A stretch of DNA of 64,000 nucleotides. Origin: CBDCFL01 sp965216135 (GTDB lineage Bacteria > Pseudomonadota > Alphaproteobacteria > Rhodobacterales > Rhodobacteraceae). Made by a program: the position numbers and the translations under genes. Numbering within the stretch: position 1 is the stretch's first letter; each line of letters starts with the position of its first letter. The stretch spans positions 241,063 through 305,062 of the forward strand of contig CBDCFL010000020.1 in the NCBI GenBank assembly GCA_965216135.1, given 5' to 3'. This document shows positions 17,235 to 27,266 of this stretch, one piece after another. The notes beneath the pieces are model-generated. The model did no database searches. It worked only from the letters and a program-made list of their open reading frames with translations, and was not told where the DNA came from.

Positions 17235-19162
17235 ATGCGAAAATCGGCATCACTGGCGATGGTCAGGGGCCACGGCCTGGACCTGTGGCCACATCTTTTG
17301 CGCCAGTTGGCGCTGTTGGTGCTGGTCCTGCTGGCGGTGTGGATTTTCCGTGATCGTCTGATCGCGCTCGATTTCGCCAATATCAGACGCTCAGTCGGCG
17401 ATCTTACGCCTGGGCAATGGGTGACGGCCTGCCTGGCAACGCTGACTAGTTTCTGGGCCATCGGGCGGTATGACGACATTGTCCACGGGCTGTCGCGCAC
17501 CGGTGTTGACCCATCCCGCGCCCGGGCCAGCGGCATGGCCGCCGTCGGCATCGCGCAGTTCTCGGGCTTTGGCTTGCTGTCGGGCACCCTGGTCCGCTGG
17601 CGCCTGGTGCCGGAGCTGACATTAACGGCCGCGTTTCGCGTGACCGCCGTGGTGGCGCTGTCATTCGTCGCCGGATGGTCGATCGTTGTATCGATCAGCG
17701 ACCTGATCGCAGGCGGAAGTCCCTATATCCCCAGCCTCGTCAGCATCGCGGTCCTGCTGGTTGGTCTTAGCGTTCTACTGGCGCCGTTTGCGTCCGCAGA
17801 TTACCGGATTTCTTGCCGTCCAGCCTGGCGATGATGAAAATCACCTTGGTGGTGCTGATCGATCTTGGCTTTGCCGCTCTAGCTTTCTACGCGCTGTTGC
17901 CTGCCGGACATGATGTCGCGTTCGGTCCCTTTCTGACCGGCTTTCTAATCGCGATAATGGCCGGGCTGGTCTGCGGTACACCCGGCGGGATTGGCGCATT
18001 TGAATTGGTCTTGCTCGTACATTTGCCGAATTTGGCCCCTGAGCAGGTGATTTCAACCGCGCTGGCGTTTCGCATCGTCTATCACGCGCTGCCGGCAGCA
18101 CTCGGTGCCCTGGCGCTGCTCATGCCGTCGGCTGAACGCACCAACCAAACACCGACCAGCATTTCATATCCAAGCGTCCCGATCCTGCCACCGCGTGTCG
18201 CCTTGCAGATGTGGAACGCACCATTTGCCGAGGCCATGCTGATCCGGCAGGGGGAATTCGGTACGTTGGTGTCCACCGACGCGGCTCATTGCCTGGTGGC
18301 CGAAACCACGCAATCGCTGGTCGTGCTCGGTCGACCCTTTGCTACACAGACCCCCGAAAATACGATGCGCACATTCGCACGCTACGCCCTGCGGCGCGGC
18401 AAGTCGGCGCTCATTTACAAAGCAGACGGACGAACCGCGGCGCAATGCCGCCGCCTTGGCTGGCGGGTCCTGGCCGTGGCCCAGGAAGCCTGGGTCAGGC
18501 CGCGGTTGCACAGCTCTCAGGGACCGGAACATCGCCAGCTGCGGCGCATGTTGCGCAAGGCAGAGGCCGCCAAAATATCGGTTCGCGCCCCGGACAGACG
18601 ATTGCCGCTGCACGAGATGGCGAAAGTTTCCGACAGCTGGGCCCGCACCCATAAAGGCGAACGCGGCTTTTCCATGGGCCGGTTCGACGCCGATTATGTC
18701 GCAGGCCAGCGCGTGTTCCTGGCGTATCAACGCTCTGATCTTGTGGCCTTCGTCACATTTCACGAGGCCCGCGATGAATGGGCGCTGGACCTGATCCGCA
18801 GCACGCCGAATTGCCCCGATGGCGCGGTGCATATGCTGGTGCACGACGCGATATTGATAGCCAAGCACGAAAAGGTGCCGCGCCTGTCGCTTGCAGCGGT
18901 TCAGGAACCCACCCTTTGCCGGTTTCCGCTGATGGCCCGCATCGAGCGGGCATCGCGACGGCAGTCCGGGGCGGACGGCCTTCGCCGCTTCAAAGCATGT
19001 TTCGCACCCAATTGGTCAACGCGCTATGCCCTCGCGCCGACATTGGCCAGCATGGCGATCGGTCTATGGGACATCGCACACGCCATCCGTCCACGAACAG
19101 CGCCAAAGCGCGGCGGCGCGCGCCGGTTGCGACAGCTACTGTCGCCGTCCTCAAACTCATAA
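17235..19162 (+). pseudogene. MprF-like aminoacyl-phospholipid synthase, frameshifted
   Basis: Two overlapping frames make one gene. 17235-17834 (GGAGGTGGG before the ATG) encodes the first membrane segments of a flippase-like domain. 17813-19162 begins mid-domain (FLPSSLAMMKITLVVLIDLGF), adds more membrane segments, then a soluble C-terminal DUF2156/LPG-synthase domain (about residues 130-420). Homologues move lysine or another amino acid from tRNA to phosphatidylglycerol. The frame change lies between about 17780 and 17815 and equals one lost base. The second part has no obvious ribosome site, so it is real decay or a sequence error. Confidence 0.75.
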
Positions 19163-19260
19163 TCTTTATGCGATTATTGAATTTGATTCATATACTTGTC
19201 CGTGGCATGTCTTGCCTGCCTGCACCCTTGTCGCGCGGGTCCGTTTTGGTGGGTACCTGA

Positions 19261-20289
19261 ATGCGTTCATCACTCAGTGAATTGTTGTCGTCGCGCGACT
19301 GGTTATTGGCCGACGGCGCAACCGGCACAGCACTGTTCAATATGGGGCTGACCTCTGGCGATGCGCCTGAGATGTGGAACATCACCGCCCCCGGTAAAAT
19401 TTGCACGCTCTATCAAAGTGCGGTGGACGCGGGGTCCGATCTGTTTCTGACCAACACCTTCGGCGGCAATGCCGCACGGCTGAAACTGCACGGAGCCGAG
19501 GGTCGCGTGGGCGAGATCAACCGCATCGCCGCCGAGCTGGGACGCGAGATTGCCGATCGCAGCGACCGCAAAATTGTTGTCGCAGGATCAATGGGACCAA
19601 CCGGCGAGATCATGGTGCCCCTGGGCCCATTGAGCAAATCCGTCGCAACAGAGATATTCCACGAACAGGCCGAGGGCTTGAAAGACGGCGGCGCCGACGT
19701 CCTGTGGGTCGAAACCATTTCCGCGCTTGACGAATACCTCGCCGCCGCCGAGGCCGCACAGCTGGCGGGCATGCACTGGTGCGGCACGATGAGCTTTGAC
19801 ACCGCCGGGCGCACGATGATGGGTATCACGTCGAGCGAATTCGCGGCGAATGTCGAAAAGATTTCCAACCCGCCGCTCGCTTTTGGTGCCAATTGCGGGG
19901 TCGGCGCGGCTGACCTGCTGCGCACAGTCGGCGGATTTATGGACACCGGAACGGCGCGCCCAATTATCGCCAAGGGCAATGCCGGCATCCCCAAATATGT
20001 CGATGGCCATATCCATTATGACGGCACGCCCGAACTGATGGCGGATTACGCAATTCTGGCGCGCAATTGCGGTGCAAAAATCATCGGCGGGTGCTGTGGC
20101 ACGACACCCGATCACCTGCGCATGATGCGCGCCGCGCTCGAGGCGACGCCGCGCGGCGACCGCCCGCCGCTCGACGAAATATCGGCGCGTCTGGGCGCGT
20201 TTTCGTCGGCCAGCGACGGCACCGATGTCTCGGCGATCCCGCCTGCACGCACCGGCACCGGCCGCCGTCGCCGCGCGCGCTCGGGCTAG
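19261..20289 (+). CDS. bmt: Homocysteine S-methyltransferase (BHMT/MetH N-domain type)
   Basis: A 342-residue protein of the Pfam S-methyl_trans family. It opens 'WLLADGATGTALFNMGL' and has three zinc-binding cysteines: Cys212 (GANCGVG) and Cys278/Cys279 (GGCCGTTPDH). It moves a methyl group to homocysteine to make methionine. It is usually called betaine-homocysteine methyltransferase, but together with the B12-binding protein at 23166 it more likely forms part of a split cobalamin-dependent methionine synthase. The stop codon sits in the CTAG duplicated by the IS1182 insertion, so the gene is intact. Confidence 0.85.
   Translation: MRSSLSELLSSRDWLLADGATGTALFNMGLTSGDAPEMWNITAPGKICTLYQSAVDAGSDLFLTNTFGGNAARLKLHGAEGRVGEINRIAAELGREIADRSDRKIVVAGSMGPTGEIMVPLGPLSKSVATEIFHEQAEGLKDGGADVLWVETISALDEYLAAAEAAQLAGMHWCGTMSFDTAGRTMMGITSSEFAANVEKISNPPLAFGANCGVGAADLLRTVGGFMDTGTARPIIAKGNAGIPKYVDGHIHYDGTPELMADYAILARNCGAKIIGGCCGTTPDHLRMMRAALEATPRGDRPPLDEISARLGAFSSASDGTDVSAIPPARTGTGRRRRARSG
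20286..20289. repeat. CTAG target duplication, left copy
   Basis: CTAG at 20286-20289 is repeated at 21876-21879 on the other side of the IS1182-type element. The left copy contains the TAG stop of bmt. Confidence 0.85.
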
Positions 20290-21875
20290 CAGTGTGTCGG
20301 ACTTTGGGGAGATTTTCGGTTAGAATCTCGCCATGAGCAAATTTATCGACTGCGAGCGGAACCAGGCGTTTCTGCTTCCGCCCGATCTTCGGGACTGGAT
20401 CCCGGAGGATGATCTGGCGCACTTCGTGATCGAGGCGGTCGAGCGGGTCGAGATGAGCGCCTTCAAGGTCAACCATCGTGGCACCGGCTCGGCGCAGTAT
20501 CACCCTCGGATGATGCTGGCGCTGTTGATCTATTGCTATGCCAACGGGATCTTCTCGAGCCGGCGGATCGAGCGCGCGACGCACCGCGATATCGGGGTGC
20601 GCTTCGTGGCCGCCAATGTCCATCCCGACCATGACACGATCGCGACCTTTCGGCGCGACAACCTGGCGGCGTTTGGCGAGAGTTTCCTGCAGGTTCTGCT
20701 GCTGGCCAAGGAGTTGAAGCTTGTCAAGGTCGGGCTTGTCAGCGTCGACGGCAGCAAGTTCGAGGCCTCTGCGAGCAAGCACCGTTCGGTGACTTATGAG
20801 CGGGCGGGCGAGCTGATCGATCAGCTCAAGCTGGACATCGCGGATCTGATGGAGCGTGCCGCGGCGGCCGACGGCGAGGGTGAGGACGACCCCCAGGCGC
20901 TGCCCAAGGAGATCGCACGCAGGGAGGCCTTGTGCGATCGGCTGGATGCGGCGCGTCGGCGCCTCGAGGCTCGGGCCAAGGCGCGCGCCGAGGCCGAGCG
21001 GGCGGACTACGAGGCCAAGGTGGCGGCGCGCGAGACGCGCACCGGCCGGGCCAAGGGCAAGCACCCGAAGCCGCCCGACGAGACGCCGCGCGCCGACGAG
21101 CAGAGCAATCTGAGCGATCCGGACAGCCGGCTGATGCGCAAGAGCAAGCAGCACGAGTACCGCCAGGCCTATAACGCTCAAGCCGTGGTGGATGCCGGGG
21201 GCTCTCAGCTGATCGTGGGCACCCGGGTCACCAACTGCGCCAGCGACCGCAATGAGCTGGTGGCGGACATCGCGGCGATCCCGGCCGTTCTCGGCCGGCC
21301 CGCGACGGTGCTGGCGGACAACGGCTATGCCAACGGCGACGAGGTCGCGGCGCTTGCCGAGAGCGACATTGAGGCTCTGGTGGCGACCGGGTCGTCGGGC
21401 CGTCGGCGGCGCTACGACTTCCGCCCGGCCAAGACCGAGGTGCCGGTGAAGAAACCCAAGGCCGAATGGCTCAAAGTCATGGCCGCCAAGCTCGACAGCG
21501 AGGAAGGCCGTGCGCTGTACCGGCTGCGCCAGCAGACCGTCGAGCCGGTCTTCGGCATCATCAAGGCGGTGCTCGGCTTCACCGGCTTCTCGCTGCGCGG
21601 CCTCGACAAGGTGGCCGGCGAGTGGGACTTGGTGGCGCTGGCCTACAACTGCAAGCGCCTGCACAAGCTCAAGCTGGAGATGGCCGTGTGACGGCGCTGT
21701 TGGCCCGACAGGCCGATCCAAAAGCCCGGCCACAGCCCAGAAGCCTCGGAGATCCGCCGCCCCATCGCTCCGTCCGAACAAATCCTCGCGGTTTCGCCGA
21801 ACTTCGATCGCGCCTCTGACAGACGACAGCGAAATCACTCAACACCGAAATCCAACGCGCAAGTCCGACACACTG
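20290..21875 (+). mobile_element. IS1182-family insertion sequence
   Basis: A 1586-bp element bounded by the perfect 15-bp inverted repeat CAGTGTGTCGGACTT and flanked by CTAG duplications, both typical of IS1182. It holds a single transposase gene in the bmt direction. It separates bmt from the rest of the methionine-synthase cluster. Confidence 0.93.
20333..21691 (+). CDS. IS1182 family transposase
   Basis: An intact 452-residue DDE transposase. The DUF772-type N-terminus is visible (YHPRMMLALLIYCYANGIFSSRRIERA, then DHDTIATFRRDN). The first Asp is in 'LVSVDGSKFEASASK', the second in 'TVLADNGYANGDEV', and the final Glu in 'QQTVEPVFGIIK'. A Lys/Arg/Glu-rich coiled region sits in the middle. 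Nothing is broken, so it may be active. Confidence 0.93.
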   Translation: MSKFIDCERNQAFLLPPDLRDWIPEDDLAHFVIEAVERVEMSAFKVNHRGTGSAQYHPRMMLALLIYCYANGIFSSRRIERATHRDIGVRFVAANVHPDHDTIATFRRDNLAAFGESFLQVLLLAKELKLVKVGLVSVDGSKFEASASKHRSVTYERAGELIDQLKLDIADLMERAAAADGEGEDDPQALPKEIARREALCDRLDAARRRLEARAKARAEAERADYEAKVAARETRTGRAKGKHPKPPDETPRADEQSNLSDPDSRLMRKSKQHEYRQAYNAQAVVDAGGSQLIVGTRVTNCASDRNELVADIAAIPAVLGRPATVLADNGYANGDEVAALAESDIEALVATGSSGRRRRYDFRPAKTEVPVKKPKAEWLKVMAAKLDSEEGRALYRLRQQTVEPVFGIIKAVLGFTGFSLRGLDKVAGEWDLVALAYNCKRLHKLKLEMAV

Positions 21876-21900
21876 CTAGCTTTATCAATCGCGCGGCTTT

Positions 21901-22986
21901 TTAGAATAACGAAAGCTGCGTCGCGCGCCCCGGAACTCTGAAAAGGTCAGTGCGCAGCGACGGTAATTTCCCGTCAAGGCTATTGCGCTTTGCCGCGATC
22001 GTGAAACGATGCGCAATCATCTGCGCATAGGGCCCTTCGCCTCGCATCCTTTTGCCCCAGTCCGACGAATAATCGCGCCCATCATGCATCTCGCGAACCC
22101 GCGCCATCACCCTGCCCGCCCGGTCGGGAATGTTGTCGGCCATCCATGCCTGGAAAAGGGTCGAAACCTCCAGCGGTAAGCGCAACATGATCCAGCTTGC
22201 CGCGCGCGCACCCGCATCCGCGGCGGCCTTGATGATGCCTTCCAACTCGTGATCTGTCAGCGCCGGGATCACCGGCGCAACCATCACACGCACCTGAATG
22301 CCCGCGTGCGACAACCGGCTGATCGCGGCCAGCCGTCGCTTTGGCACCGGCGCGCGCGGTTCCATCGACCGGCTGAGCCCTGGGTCCAGTGTCGTGACCG
22401 ATATTCCAACCTGGACCAGCCCCTGCACCGCCATCTCACCAATCAGATCAATGTCACGCTCGATCATCGCGCCCTTGGTTACGATCGTCACGGGGTGTTG
22501 AAATTCGGCCAACACCGCCAAAATCGACCGCATCACCTGATAGCGTTTTTCGATCGGCTGATAGGGGTCGGTATTGGTGCCGATGGCGATCGGGGCGGGC
22601 TGGTATCCGCGCCGCGACAATTCCTTTCTGAGCACTTCGGCGGCACCGGGCCGCGCGATGAGTTTGGTTTCAAAATCATGCCCCGGCGACAGACCAAGAT
22701 ACGCGTGCGTGGGCCGCGCAAAGCAATAAATGCAGCCATGCTCGCAGCCGCGATAGGGACTGATCGACCGGTCAAACCCAACATCGGGCGAATTGTTGCG
22801 GCTCAGAACTGACCTTGGCCGCTCTTCTGAAACTTCGGTCCGGCTCAGGATCTCGTCCTCGGCCATATCCCATCCGTCATCGACAAACTCGCGCGCCAAA
22901 GGCTCAAAGCGTGACGCCGCGTTTGATGGCGCTGCACGCGCCTTGAGGCGCATATTTTGCGCAATGGTCGACGTGTCGTTTGACAT
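21901..22986 (-). CDS. Radical SAM protein, SplB-like (PA0069 family)
   Basis: About 361 residues from the ATG at 22986 (a later Met is possible; the ribosome site is weak). The 4Fe-4S motif is CEHGCIYC with Cys81, Cys85 and Cys88. 'AIGTNTDPYQPIEK' and 'VTIVTKGAMIERDIDL' match the PA0069/SplB-like family, related to spore photoproduct lyase and of unknown substrate. It is read opposite to its neighbours and lies between two methionine-synthase subunits, which may be chance. Confidence 0.82.
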   Translation of the reverse strand: MSNDTSTIAQNMRLKARAAPSNAASRFEPLAREFVDDGWDMAEDEILSRTEVSEERPRSVLSRNNSPDVGFDRSISPYRGCEHGCIYCFARPTHAYLGLSPGHDFETKLIARPGAAEVLRKELSRRGYQPAPIAIGTNTDPYQPIEKRYQVMRSILAVLAEFQHPVTIVTKGAMIERDIDLIGEMAVQGLVQVGISVTTLDPGLSRSMEPRAPVPKRRLAAISRLSHAGIQVRVMVAPVIPALTDHELEGIIKAAADAGARAASWIMLRLPLEVSTLFQAWMADNIPDRAGRVMARVREMHDGRDYSSDWGKRMRGEGPYAQMIAHRFTIAAKRNSLDGKLPSLRTDLFRVPGRATQLSLF

Positions 22987-23165
22987 GATCCCGCAATTTA
23001 GAACATATCGTGAACATTTGGCAACCCTGCCCGTGTCGATGCCGCCACAGGCGTCGGTTGCGGCACGGGTCATGTCGTAATTTGTCTAGTGAAAAAGTGG
23101 CTTTAGACGCATATGGGAATGCAGGGCGTGGCGCGCCACGCCACGACGATCAGGAGCTATCGGAC

Positions 23166-23870
23166 ATGGCCGAAGAAGAAGACGACATCATCCTGTCTGA
23201 ACTTGATGACGATGAGCTGGTACTGCAGATGCACGACGACCTTTACGACGGTCTGAAAGAAAAGATCGAGGAAGCCGTCAACATCCTGCTCGAGCGCGGC
23301 TGGATGCCTTACGACGTGCTGACCAAGGCGCTGGTCGCCGGTATGACGATTGTCGGCATCGACTTTCGCGACGGTATATTGTTCGTGCCCGAGGTTCTTC
23401 TGGCCGCCAACGCCATGAAAGGCGGGATGTTCATCCTCAAACCGCTGCTGGCCGAAACCGGCGCGCCGCGCGTCGGCAGGATGGTGATCGGTACCGTCAA
23501 GGGAGACATCCATGACATCGGCAAGAACCTGGTCTCGATGATGATGGAAGGCGCGGGCTTTGAAGTGGTTGATCTGGGGATCAATAATCCTGTCGAGAAA
23601 TATATCGAGGCGTTGAAGGTCGAAGACGCCGACATTCTCGGCATGTCGGCGCTATTGACGACCACGATGCCGTATATGAAGGTGGTCATCGACACGATGG
23701 TCGAGATGGGTATCCGCGATGATTACGTCGTGTTGGTTGGCGGCGCGCCTTTGAACGAGGAATTCGGCAAGGCCATTGGCGCGGACGCCTATTGCCGAGA
23801 CGCCGCCGTAGCCGTTGAAACCGCGAAAGATTTCATGTCGCGCAAACACAACGTCATGGCCGCAATCTGA
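23166..23870 (+). CDS. Cobalamin-binding subunit of split methionine synthase
   Basis: A 234-residue corrinoid protein with the two-part fold of the MetH middle: a helical cap (about 20-95) and a B12 domain with the ligand motif DxHxxG, 'GDIHDIGKN' with His116, followed by 'GADAYCRDA'. AGGAG lies ahead of the ATG. It would carry the methyl group from a methyltetrahydrofolate methyltransferase to homocysteine methyltransferase (bmt, 3 kb upstream). An acidic N-terminal extension (EEEDDIILSELDDDE) is present. Confidence 0.88.
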   Translation: MAEEEDDIILSELDDDELVLQMHDDLYDGLKEKIEEAVNILLERGWMPYDVLTKALVAGMTIVGIDFRDGILFVPEVLLAANAMKGGMFILKPLLAETGAPRVGRMVIGTVKGDIHDIGKNLVSMMMEGAGFEVVDLGINNPVEKYIEALKVEDADILGMSALLTTTMPYMKVVIDTMVEMGIRDDYVVLVGGAPLNEEFGKAIGADAYCRDAAVAVETAKDFMSRKHNVMAAI

Positions 23871-23970
23871 CCTAGGGCCGAGCTGCCTTCCGGCCTAGTC
23901 CCGCATCGATGGTTTGACGCGCACATTCCGGCTCCCTAAATGTAACCGACAATTATTGGAGGGGCCCAAC

Positions 23971-25038
23971 ATGCCGGATTTCAATATCGACACTTCGATT
24001 CCGGTCATGATCACCGGCACCACCGGCTATGTCGCGGGCTGGATCGTGAAGAATCTGCTTGAGGCGGGCGCAACCGTCCATGCCCCGGTGCGCGATCCTG
24101 ACAATTCCGGGAAACTGGCGCATCTGACGGCGATTGCTGGTGCCAGCCCGGGAACGCTGAAGTTCTTCAAGGCCGATCTGCTCGACGAAGGCTCTTACGC
24201 GCAGGCGATGCAGGGCTGCGGCATTGTCTTTCACACTGCCTCGCCCTTCACGCTGAACGTCAATGACCCGCAAAAACAACTGATCGACCCCGCGCTCAAA
24301 GGCACACAAAACGTGCTCGCCGAGGCGAACCGGCAGCAAAGCGTTACGCGCGTGGTTCTGACCTCATCCTGCGCGGCGATTCATGGCGACAACATCGATA
24401 GCCTGAACGTGCCAGACAAAACACTGACCGAGGAGCACTGGAACCAAACCTCGTCGCTGGATCACATACCATATTCCTATTCCAAGACGCTGGCCGAGCG
24501 CGAAGCCTGGACGATCGCCGAGGCACAAAGCCGCTGGAAACTGGTTGCAATCAATCCGGCATTCGTCCTTGGACCGGCGCTGAACAATCAGCCCACTTCG
24601 GAGAGTTTCGCGCTGATCCGGCAATTCGGCGACGGCACATTTAGATTTGGCGCGCCGCAACTGGAATTCGGCACCGTCGATGTGCGCGATCTTGCGCGCG
24701 CCCATCTGGCCGCGGCGTACATATCAGATGCGCGGGGCCGCCATATCATTTCCGGGCGCACGGCCAGCCTGATGGAATTGGTCGACTGCCTGCGTGACGA
24801 ATATGGGCAAGCCTACCCGCTGCCGAAAATGGTGACGCCAAAATGGCTGATGTGGCTTGTCGGCCCGTTCATGGCCAACGTGACGCGAAAATATCTGGCG
24901 CGAAATATCAATCATCCGCTACGGTTCGACAATTCCAAAAGCGTGCGGGACCTGGGCATGACCTATCGTCCGCTCAATGACACGATGGTCGAGATGTTTA
25001 AGTCCGCAATCGACCGCGGCATCCTTGCGCAAAGGTAG
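23971..25038 (+). CDS. Extended SDR (dihydroflavonol-4-reductase-like)
   Basis: A 355-residue NAD(P)-dependent reductase or epimerase. GGAGG precedes the ATG. The Rossmann motif TGTTGYVAG is at about residues 15-23; catalytic Ser132/133 and Tyr168-xxx-Lys172 (YSYSK) are visible. The DFR-like pattern 'GCGIVFHTASPF' is present. Substrate unknown. It is followed closely by a small membrane protein and DUF1638, suggesting one transcript. Confidence 0.85.
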   Translation: MPDFNIDTSIPVMITGTTGYVAGWIVKNLLEAGATVHAPVRDPDNSGKLAHLTAIAGASPGTLKFFKADLLDEGSYAQAMQGCGIVFHTASPFTLNVNDPQKQLIDPALKGTQNVLAEANRQQSVTRVVLTSSCAAIHGDNIDSLNVPDKTLTEEHWNQTSSLDHIPYSYSKTLAEREAWTIAEAQSRWKLVAINPAFVLGPALNNQPTSESFALIRQFGDGTFRFGAPQLEFGTVDVRDLARAHLAAAYISDARGRHIISGRTASLMELVDCLRDEYGQAYPLPKMVTPKWLMWLVGPFMANVTRKYLARNINHPLRFDNSKSVRDLGMTYRPLNDTMVEMFKSAIDRGILAQR

Positions 25039-25045
25039 ACCGGCT

Positions 25046-25216
25046 ATGCCGCTTAGATTTTACATCATGGTTTTGCTGGCCGCTATGCTGGCCGCCGGTT
25101 TGACCATATTCGTGGCCTCGGTCATGCTGCCCGGCGCGGTCTGGGCCGGGCCTGGGGTGATGGCGGTTCTGGCGATCTGCGCGCTGGCCTTTCATATGTG
25201 GCAGCGCCGCAAATGA
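25046..25216 (+). CDS. Small membrane protein (56 aa)
   Basis: Starts at the ATG at 25046, seven bases after the reductase stop. Two hydrophobic helices (about 4-28 and 33-50) end in a basic WQRRK tail. It overlaps the DUF1638 gene by four bases (ATGA), which argues for translational coupling. Family not recognised. Confidence 0.6.
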   Translation: MPLRFYIMVLLAAMLAAGLTIFVASVMLPGAVWAGPGVMAVLAICALAFHMWQRRK

Positions 25217-25872
25217 AACTGGCAGGCGATAAAGAACTGACCGAAACCGGCCAATCACTCGGCAGCGGTCAGGCTCGGATATTGATGATCGCCTGCGGAG
25301 CAATCGCGCGCGAGGTTCTGGCGGTAATCGAGGCTAACGGCTGGACCCATATCGACCTGCGATGCCTGCCCGCGATCCTGCATAACCATCCCGAAAAGAT
25401 CACCGGCGCGGTCCGTCAACTGGTCGAAAAACATTCGCCCAAATACCAAAACACCTTTGTTCTATACGCCGATTGCGGCACTGGGGGACACCTTCAGGCG
25501 GCCTGCGCGGAAATGGGCTTCGAAATGCTCGCCGGACCGCATTGCTATTCGTTCTTCGAAGGCAACGACGCCTTTGCCGCGCGTACCGAGAAGGAATTCA
25601 CCGCTTTTTATCTCACCGATTTTCTGGTGCGCCAGTTCGACGCCTTCGTGGTGCGCCCGCTCGGTCTCGACCGTCACCCGGAACTCAGGGACGCCTATTT
25701 CGGCAATTACGAAAAGCTGATCTACCAGGCCCAGACCGAGGATCCGGCGCTCACCGCCAAAGCGCAGGAATGCGCTGATTTTCTGGGCCTCGCGTTTGAA
25801 CGCCACCAGACCGGCTATGGGGATTTGGCCAGCGAACTGACCGGCTGGATCGCTCCGATACGTGCAGAGTAG
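25213..25872 (+). CDS. DUF1638 protein
   Basis: A 219-residue protein starting at the ATG at 25213 that overlaps the upstream stop. It has DUF1638 features: 'ILMIACGAIAREVL', 'LHNHPEKI', 'LYADCGTGG', 'GPHCYSFFEGNDAF'. DUF1638 genes frequently neighbour corrinoid methyltransferase systems, and the conserved Cys/His residues would suit metal or corrinoid handling. Here it follows the B12 subunit by two genes. The exact activity is unknown. Confidence 0.8.
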   Translation: MKLAGDKELTETGQSLGSGQARILMIACGAIAREVLAVIEANGWTHIDLRCLPAILHNHPEKITGAVRQLVEKHSPKYQNTFVLYADCGTGGHLQAACAEMGFEMLAGPHCYSFFEGNDAFAARTEKEFTAFYLTDFLVRQFDAFVVRPLGLDRHPELRDAYFGNYEKLIYQAQTEDPALTAKAQECADFLGLAFERHQTGYGDLASELTGWIAPIRAE

Positions 25873-26102
25873 GCAGATCGCTCTGCACTTTGATCACACT
25901 TCTGCGCGGCGGCGCCAACTCCGGATATGGCGGCACTTATACCACGGCCCTAGTCGTTGACCGTTTTGGCCCATTGTCTGGTAGTGATTGACGTGATTGC
26001 GGTTTTGTCGTTTGCAAAGAAGTTCCATGCTTCGCAACACCTGTCGACGATCTGCTCATAATTGTCGAAGACGGATATGGCGAGCTTGTTGGCACGCAGA
26101 TA

Positions 26103-27266
26103 ATACCAGCGGCATTTAACATTGACCGATATGGGCCCATTTTCGCATTCCGATTGATGTGATGGTTTCGGGCTGTGCGATGAGCTTTTTCCAAGCTTCG
26201 CATCCAGCATCGACGATGGCATTGTAGTCTTCGAACACGCGGTTGGAGAGCCAATTGGCGCGCAAGTACTGCCAGATATTTTCCACCGGGTTCAGTTCCG
26301 GAGCGCGCGATGGCAGCAGGATGATGGTGAGGTTCTTCGGGACTTTGAGTTTGCCGGTGGTGTGCCATCCGGCCCGATCCATCAGCACAACCGCATGGGC
26401 CTTTCGGGCGACGTGGCGGCTGATCTCGTCGAGATGCATCTGCATGGCTTGCGCGTCCGCCCAAGGCAGCATGAGCGCCGCCCCCTTGCCGTGAGCCGGA
26501 CAGATGGCGCCGAACAGATAGGCGTTGTGATAGCGCTGATCGGCCGGCTGGCGGGGGCGCGTGCCCTTTCTCGCCCACAGGCGCGTCAGGCCATTCTTCT
26601 GGCCAAGGCGTGCTTCGTCCTGGAACCAGATCTCCACCGGCGTTCCCGCTGGCAGGTCAGCTATATGCACCTGGAGCGTGTCGGCGAAGTTTTTTTTTAA
26701 ACGCCTCGATGATCCGCTTATCCTGCCTGGGATGCTGCGGGCGGGCGCTGATATGGGCAAAGCCCAGTTCGCCAAGCAGTCTGGATATCCCGCGCTCGGA
26801 ATAGATGACGCCAAAGCGCGCCTCGATCACCCGCTTCAGGTCGATCCGCCGCCAGCGGACAACCCCGTCCACCGCCGGATCGGGGCCGGTCTCGACAATC
26901 TCGCCAAGTTCTTTCATCTGGACATCGCTCAGGTAGCGCGTCCGGCCCGCGCCCTTGCGGTTGGTGAGGCCATCCGGTCCCTCTTCGTTGAACCGGTGAA
27001 CCCAGTCCCGCAGGGTTTGGCGATCCATCCCACCGATCCTTGCGGCCTCTCCACGGCGCATGCCATCGTAGACCGCCGCAAGAGACAACAGACGGCGGCT
27101 CTGCCGGGCATCCTTGCAACGGCTGGCGAGTTTACGAAGGTGGCGGGCATCAAAGTCGCGACGAAGCGGAACACTGGCTGGCATGGCGATCCTCCTTTGC
27201 CAACCTTGAATCAGATCAAAACCGATTTGGGAATCCCCACAGAGTCAGAAATTGATGCCGTTGGTA
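26103..27266 (-). mobile_element. IS630-family element (inner), copy 1
   Basis: Ends ATACCAGCGGCAT and ATACCAACGGCAT; the flanking TA duplication is at 26101-26102 and 27267-27268, inside the outer IS630. It is nearly identical to 58645-59807. The only length change seen is a T run of 9 here (at about 26690-26698) against 8 there. Confidence 0.88.
26116..27184 (-). pseudogene. Inner IS630 transposase, frameshifted at poly-A
   Basis: The N-terminal frame (27184 down to 26657) ends shortly after 'IIEAFKKK', and the DDE frame carries on to 26116 ('EIWFQDEARLGQKNG', 'VVLMDRAGWHTTG', 'RAPELNPVENIW'). Copy 2 at 58658 reads through as one protein of 355 residues because its A run is one shorter. 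Slippage on the A9 run could still give some full-length protein. Confidence 0.85.

Noticed and set aside
20081..21838. 585-codon minus-strand frame opposite bmt and the IS1182 transposase
   Set aside because: An antisense artefact of GC-rich codons; both plus-strand genes have clear motifs and the frame spans an IS boundary.
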